This document shows positions 59,391 to 64,000 of a DNA stretch of 64,000 nucleotides, piece after piece. The DNA is taken from positions 13,226,501 through 13,290,500 of the forward strand of contig OX638133.1 of NCBI GenBank assembly GCA_951804985.1, read 5' to 3'. A model generated the notes under the pieces. That model was not told where the DNA came from. It saw nothing but the letters and a program-made list of their open reading frames with translations, and ran no database searches. Position numbers and translations under genes: made by a program. The number at the start of each line of letters is the position of its first letter. Position 1 is the stretch's first letter. The DNA is from Dryomyza anilis (taxonomy: Eukaryota > Arthropoda > Insecta > Diptera > Dryomyzidae).

Positions 59391-60479
59391 TACTTTTTTA
59401 ATTTGTCATAATTTTAATTTTAAACTTCTATAAATATGCAGAAAAACTTGCAAACAAAAAGCAAAAAAAAAAAAACATAAAAAAAAACTATTTAACGTCT
59501 GGCATTTATTCTCATATCCTTTACACTGACTGCACATGCGAGCACATCGTATCTGCCTATTTTGCTTCATGCCGGAAATAGCATCACATCAAAGTGGGCG
59601 TGCCTCAATTTCCGCTTGAATATTGCAACAAACCGGAAGTTATGTTCATTTGCAAACATAAATATCTCTGCCACACACACACACATAAAGTACTCAAGGA
59701 AATGAACTGTCACAATTCAAAAAAGTTTTGTTATTTCCCATACTAAATATATTTGTGAATTGTGTCAATTTAGTTTTTTTTTTCACATAGGTGAGATATT
59801 AAGGTACATCAACTGAACACATCAAGCATCAATTAGTACCATGTCATATGGATAGTTGCAGTCCATCGCTGTAGGGACATCATTGGAAAATTTCAAATTA
59901 TTACTGAAAACAAAAATTTATATATAGAATTTTCAACATTTCATTTCCGTTTTCCCAGAGCCAATAACGTTATGCTTTAAAGCTTTAACGCCATAGTGCT
60001 ACATCATGCGCGTTCAAACAAAATTTAATTTCCTTTTTCTATCATTCGATTTTTACGCTTCCGTTTTATGTACGTACATCAGACAGATACATGCGCTTTT
60101 TTTTAATAACCATGTACATATTTTATATTGTTTGATTTTTAATATGATACGTTCCACCAATGCACAGTATGACCAAAAATCAAAAATCTATGTAGAATAC
60201 TGTATGCGGTGTACACAAAATAATGTAAGAAACAAATAAAAAAAAATATCAAAACTGGTCAAAGTTAATCACAGAAATTTTCCCAACAATTTTGTTTTTA
60301 ATATTTTTCGGAAAATATTTTTTTTCAAAAAATAAAAAATTATTTTATTTTTTATTCGATTATTTTTATAGGTAAAATTTTGTCCCAATATGTATATGTT
60401 TTCCAATTATTTTCTAAAAACTTTTTTTTTTTTTTTAATTCGTAAACAAAATTATGTATTTTGAAAAAATAAATTAACA
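59391..60479. other. Unique island 59500-59960, then AT-rich DNA
   Basis: The island has GTGGGCGTGCCTCAATTTCC and an (AC)n run and is not shared in the window. No exon signals. The remainder is AT-rich. Confidence 0.35.
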
Positions 60480-60775
60480 ATATTAAATACTGCATTCATA
60501 AATATTATGAATATTTTACAAACAAAAATTTAATTATTCATAGATATTTTAATTATATTCATCAATATGAAGATTCAAATTCTTTGTATTGAATATTTTA
60601 TTCTTCACTTTGATGTTCGATAGCATGAATAAGTTCATATATATAATGAATGAATGCATACATCAATATGTCATTTATGAACTGTGGTATCGATATGATG
60701 AAGCCGGTAGTTGGCGAAAAAGTTTATGAATTAATTCATCATATTGATGATTTTTTTCTCTTATGTATTTTTAAT
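60480..60775 (+). mobile_element. Further copy of the 50967 element, right half
   Basis: ATTCATAGATATTTTAATTA, TCATCAATATGAAGATTCAA and GATAGCATGAATAA match the second half of that element with many changes. Confidence 0.6.
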
Positions 60776-60806
60776 ATAATATTTTATTTTACCTGTAGCA
60801 TATGTA

Positions 60807-61113
60807 GCCGCGGTAGCTCAGTGGTTAGTGGGTTGGACTGCGAGCCGAAAGGTCCCCGGTTCAAGCCTGGACTGGGGCTAACAACATCTTTTCATAGAAA
60901 CATTTTTCTATACCGCGCTACCTATCGGCAGTAAATGGCAAACCTCCGAGAGTAAAAGCATTGCCTATGAAAAGCTCTCACCCGCCGTTCGGATTCGGTA
61001 ATAAACTGTAGGTCCCACCACTTTGAGTACAAATATAACACGCACAGCTCAAAATGGTGAGAGAGCTCGGCCAAAGTTCTTATAGAACTGTAGTGCCAAA
61101 CTATTATTATTAT
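60807..61113 (+). mobile_element. tRNA-derived SINE, copy 2
   Basis: Same A and B boxes as 52504, with a longer body (includes AACTGTAGGTCCCACCACTT) and a TTATTATTAT tail. No clear target duplication. The frames at 60650 and 60922 are SINE translations. Confidence 0.9.
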
Positions 61114-61640
61114 ATTAAGCTGAAGAATTTCCATTCATTTGATACCCATATTTACAAATGGGTAGGTGTACCGAATTTCGTTTTTTTTTTTGTGAACCAC
61201 AAGTCTTTTCGTCGGAAAACATTATTATCATGTATTTGAGCATGATGTCAATATATATTTGACCAAAAAATTTTACATAAGCACGTATACATAAAAATTG
61301 ATCTTTATATGTACATTTTATATGAGGTATTTGAACATAAGTGGTCGGATCATAGGTCACAATGGACCGATCTCGTCATTCTACGCACATACAGCGTAGG
61401 TATATTAGTAATCTAAGTTATAAGTTTCATTTATCTAGCTCTTCAATTTTAAAAATAGTAGGGATTTCAACAGACAGACAGACGGACAGACGGACATCGC
61501 TAAATCGACTCAGGAGGTCATGCTGATCAAGAATATATATACTTTTCCATACCGGAAATGCTTCCTTCTGGGTTTTACAAACGGCGTACCAAACTGAATA
61601 TACCCTTTCACTCTTAGTGTAGGGTATAAAAATACGTATC
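61114..61640 (+). repeat. Long dispersed fly repeat, copy 4 (truncated)
   Basis: Starts within the family (TTTGATACCCATATTTACAA) directly after the SINE tail and runs to AGTGTAGGGTATAAAAATA. Its 5' part is missing, perhaps removed by the SINE insertion. Confidence 0.85.
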
Positions 61641-62765
61641 AAATTTATTTTATAATAAAGCATGAATCACGTGTACATTATTTTTTGACATAGAAAATTA
61701 GTGCAAAGAATTTCAACAATGAATGCTAATTTCATATAAAATGTGATTTGTTATTTGAAATTAAGAAAATTTCAAATGAAATTGAGAATTTCCACTTGTA
61801 ATACAGAGAAATTTCCAAATTTAATTGAGATATTCCATTTAATATTTAGAAAATTCAAAATGAAATTTCGAAATGGAATAAAAATAAAAAATCACAATTT
61901 TACTTGAAATTTCTCAAATTTTAATTGGAAAATCTTAATATTATTTATAATTTTTCCATTTTTCAGTAGGAAATGAAGTAGTTCTTTTCAAAAATATAAA
62001 TTCCGATTACTCTACAATATACAATTTTCCCATCGGATATATGTACAAAACGGGGCGAATCATAAGTTTCGTCTACGGATCATGCCCATCTTAAATATCT
62101 GTTAGTAAAAGTATACATTTTATATAAGTTCTTAGTTTCACTGATCAAGTTTCTTTTATTTTTCCATAAACATAATTTTAATAGACAGAGACATTTACTT
62201 ATAAATCATGTATCATACGAATGAATTTTGCAAAAACTGTTCATGATATCCAGCCAAGAATAAGTAATCATAATAATTTGGTTTTTATTCATAATATATG
62301 ATTTTAGTAAAAATCTATTATTTTGATTAATTGATTAAAATTATGTTTTATGTATAATATATTCATAAGTCATGAGTAATTGGTATTGGTTCTGGAATAC
62401 AATTTATGATTTATTATTCATAATTGATGATTAAAATGTCATAGATTGCGCCAAATAAGCCCGAAGCCTGTAAATTGAAAAACAAATTCAAAATATGCGA
62501 AACAAAGTGCAAAATATCGTATTTAAAAATATAATAACAAAATTTAAACAATGAAAAAATTCAACACTTACCCTTATTTGTCTGTTAAATTTTACTTTTA
62601 TTCTCAAATGACATATGTTTCACTTTATTAACTCACTTAAATGTTCTCTAGACTGGTTTTTCACAACTGGCGTGAAATGTGCATTAATAAAATAAATATG
62701 AAACACTAGTGATGAATAAATATTCATATTTTCGTCAGTTATGATTAATTATAAAATTTGTAGTA
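61641..62765. other. AT-rich DNA, no gene
   Basis: 61740-61930 resembles the 10310-10795 arrays (GAAATTGAGAATTTCCA). The rest is AT-rich with nothing recognised. Confidence 0.45.
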
Positions 62766-63107
62766 AAGGGTTTTTCAATAAGAGCGCTACCATAGTTTTT
62801 TTCAAGTGTTTTTCAACAGGGACGCTACAAAAGTAGAGCGACAGGGACAGCAAACGACGCCATATTTCTTGCCACTCTTTTGACATTTCTCTTCAGTAAG
62901 GCTCGCCATTTCATGATGGAAAGATATACGAATTCGAATTTCGGTAGTAAATTTTAATAATTTCAACTCGTTGTTGGCTCGTATATCTTTCCATCGTAAA
63001 ATGGCAAACCTTACTGAAGAGAAATGTCAAAAGAGCGGTAAGAAATATGGCGTCGTTTGCTGCCCCTGTCGTTCTACTTTTGTAGCGTCCCTGTTGAAAA
63101 ACCCTTT
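62766..63107 (+). mobile_element. Palindromic MITE, copy 2
   Basis: Same layout as 35271-35608: two inverted arms of about 115 bp with GGGACGCTACAAAAGTAGAG at the outside and an extra left-end CAATAAGAGCGCTAC. The frames at 62911 and 62971 are MITE translations. Confidence 0.88.
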
Positions 63108-63330
63108 TTATATAAATCCTATTCATAATAAATACATAGTGATTTACAGTTACTTCTGAATTAACTTTGCAATTTATTTTAGTATTACACAAAATTTATG
63201 AATATAACTCATAAATAATAAAATTAGAAAAAAATATATTATGAACGTCTTATTCATAAATCATAAGTAAAAATTTCGCTTTTATTGTGGGGTATAACAA
63301 AATTAGCAAAACAATTTATTATTAATATAG

Positions 63331-63623
63331 TTTGGCACTACAGTCCTATTAGAACTTAGGCCGAGCTCTCTCATCATTTTGAGCTGTGCGTGTTACATTT
63401 GTACTCAAAGTGGTGGGACCTACAGTTTATTGCCGAATCCGAACGGCGGGTGAGAGCTTTTCATAGGCAATGTTTTACTCTCGTAGGTTTGCCATTTACT
63501 GCCGAGAGGTAGCGCGGTATAGAAAAATGTTTCTATGGAAAGATGTTGTTAGCCCCAGTCCAGGCTTGAACCGGGGACCTTTCGGCTCGCAGTCCAACGC
63601 ACTAACCATTGAGCTACCGCGGC
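63331..63623 (-). mobile_element. tRNA-derived SINE, copy 3
   Basis: Minus-strand head GCCGCGGTAGCTCAATGGTT and B box GGTTCAAGCC, body as in 60807. The two frames across it are SINE translations. Confidence 0.9.
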
Positions 63624-64000
63624 TATTTTTTATTACAATTCTTTTAACAAAAAGAAAATAAGATTTTGCGAGCATCTTTTTATTTATATTAATAACAATT
63701 TTCAACTCACCCAACATTTTTGCTATATTTTCTTTTAAGTTCCTTTTAAAAAGTAGAAATCATTAAAATTTAACACTACACCATCACCGTACTTATTTGG
63801 CAACAGCGTTTAGCTAATATTTGCACTTCAACATTTTTATTTAACTCTAGTGACAGCTACTAAGCATGGTTCAAGTGAGAGCAGGTTACTTTATGCGGTT
63901 ACCTGCAGATAAGACACATTAGCCAAGCATCATAATTAAAGCACCTACTTAGGCTAAGGTTAAGAAAACTGGAGCAGCATCTCCAACAACATGGTCTGTT
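63624..64000. other. Unique sequence at window end
   Basis: Less AT-rich towards the end, with GAGAGCAGGTTACTTTATGC and GGTTACCTGCAG. No exon signal before the cut. Confidence 0.3.

Overview
The window reads as a stretch of insect nuclear DNA, most likely from a higher (calyptrate-like) fly. It is strongly AT-rich, has short introns with GT-AG borders, and carries fly-typical transposon families: Helitrons, a Tc1/mariner-type DD37E transposon, an LTR with ATAT target duplication, tRNA-derived SINEs and many short inverted-repeat elements. The species cannot be fixed from the sequence. Nothing prokaryotic was seen: no operons, CRISPR or rRNA.

Coding content is sparse. The one gene that can be assembled with good support is on the minus strand at 47963-49803. 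It has three coding exons whose splice phases fit exactly, giving a 111-residue protein with two membrane segments and an N-terminal PPxY motif. Two further minus-strand terminal-exon candidates, at 103-431 and 9234-9469, each end in a stop codon followed by AATAAA 22-25 bases later. A transposase pseudogene lies inside a 1302-bp DD37E transposon at 38684-39985. Most other open frames are translated satellite DNA or transposon ends.

Layout: 1-9.5 kb holds the first exon candidate, a Helitron, several MITEs and a 1.4-kb element inserted into a MITE. 9.5-14.6 kb is a unique GC-richer island, an inverted tandem array and plain AT-rich DNA. 14.6-17.2 kb is a second Helitron, in the opposite orientation, carrying about 1.5 kb of a 15-bp minisatellite. 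17-31 kb alternates unique islands with tandem and inverted-repeat elements. 31-35.6 kb is a nest of insertions (SINE-like tRNA, long fly repeat, MITE, solo LTR inside a foldback arm). 35.6-37 kb is a unique island with a miRNA-like hairpin. 37.2-43.1 kb holds a foldback element with a 19-bp satellite core, the DD37E transposon, a split SINE and a second, inverted 19-bp array. 43.2-50.5 kb holds unique islands and the small membrane-protein gene. 50.9-64 kb is again mostly repeats (three SINE copies, long fly repeats, MITEs) with unique islands at about 55.4-56.7 kb and 59.5-60.0 kb.

Nothing here amounts to a clear new multi-gene system. The most interesting points are the small two-TM PPxY gene, the Helitrons that carry expanding minisatellites, the foldback family with a 19-bp satellite core shared with an inverted array 4 kb away, the hairpin at 36402-36461, and several nested insertions with readable target duplications.
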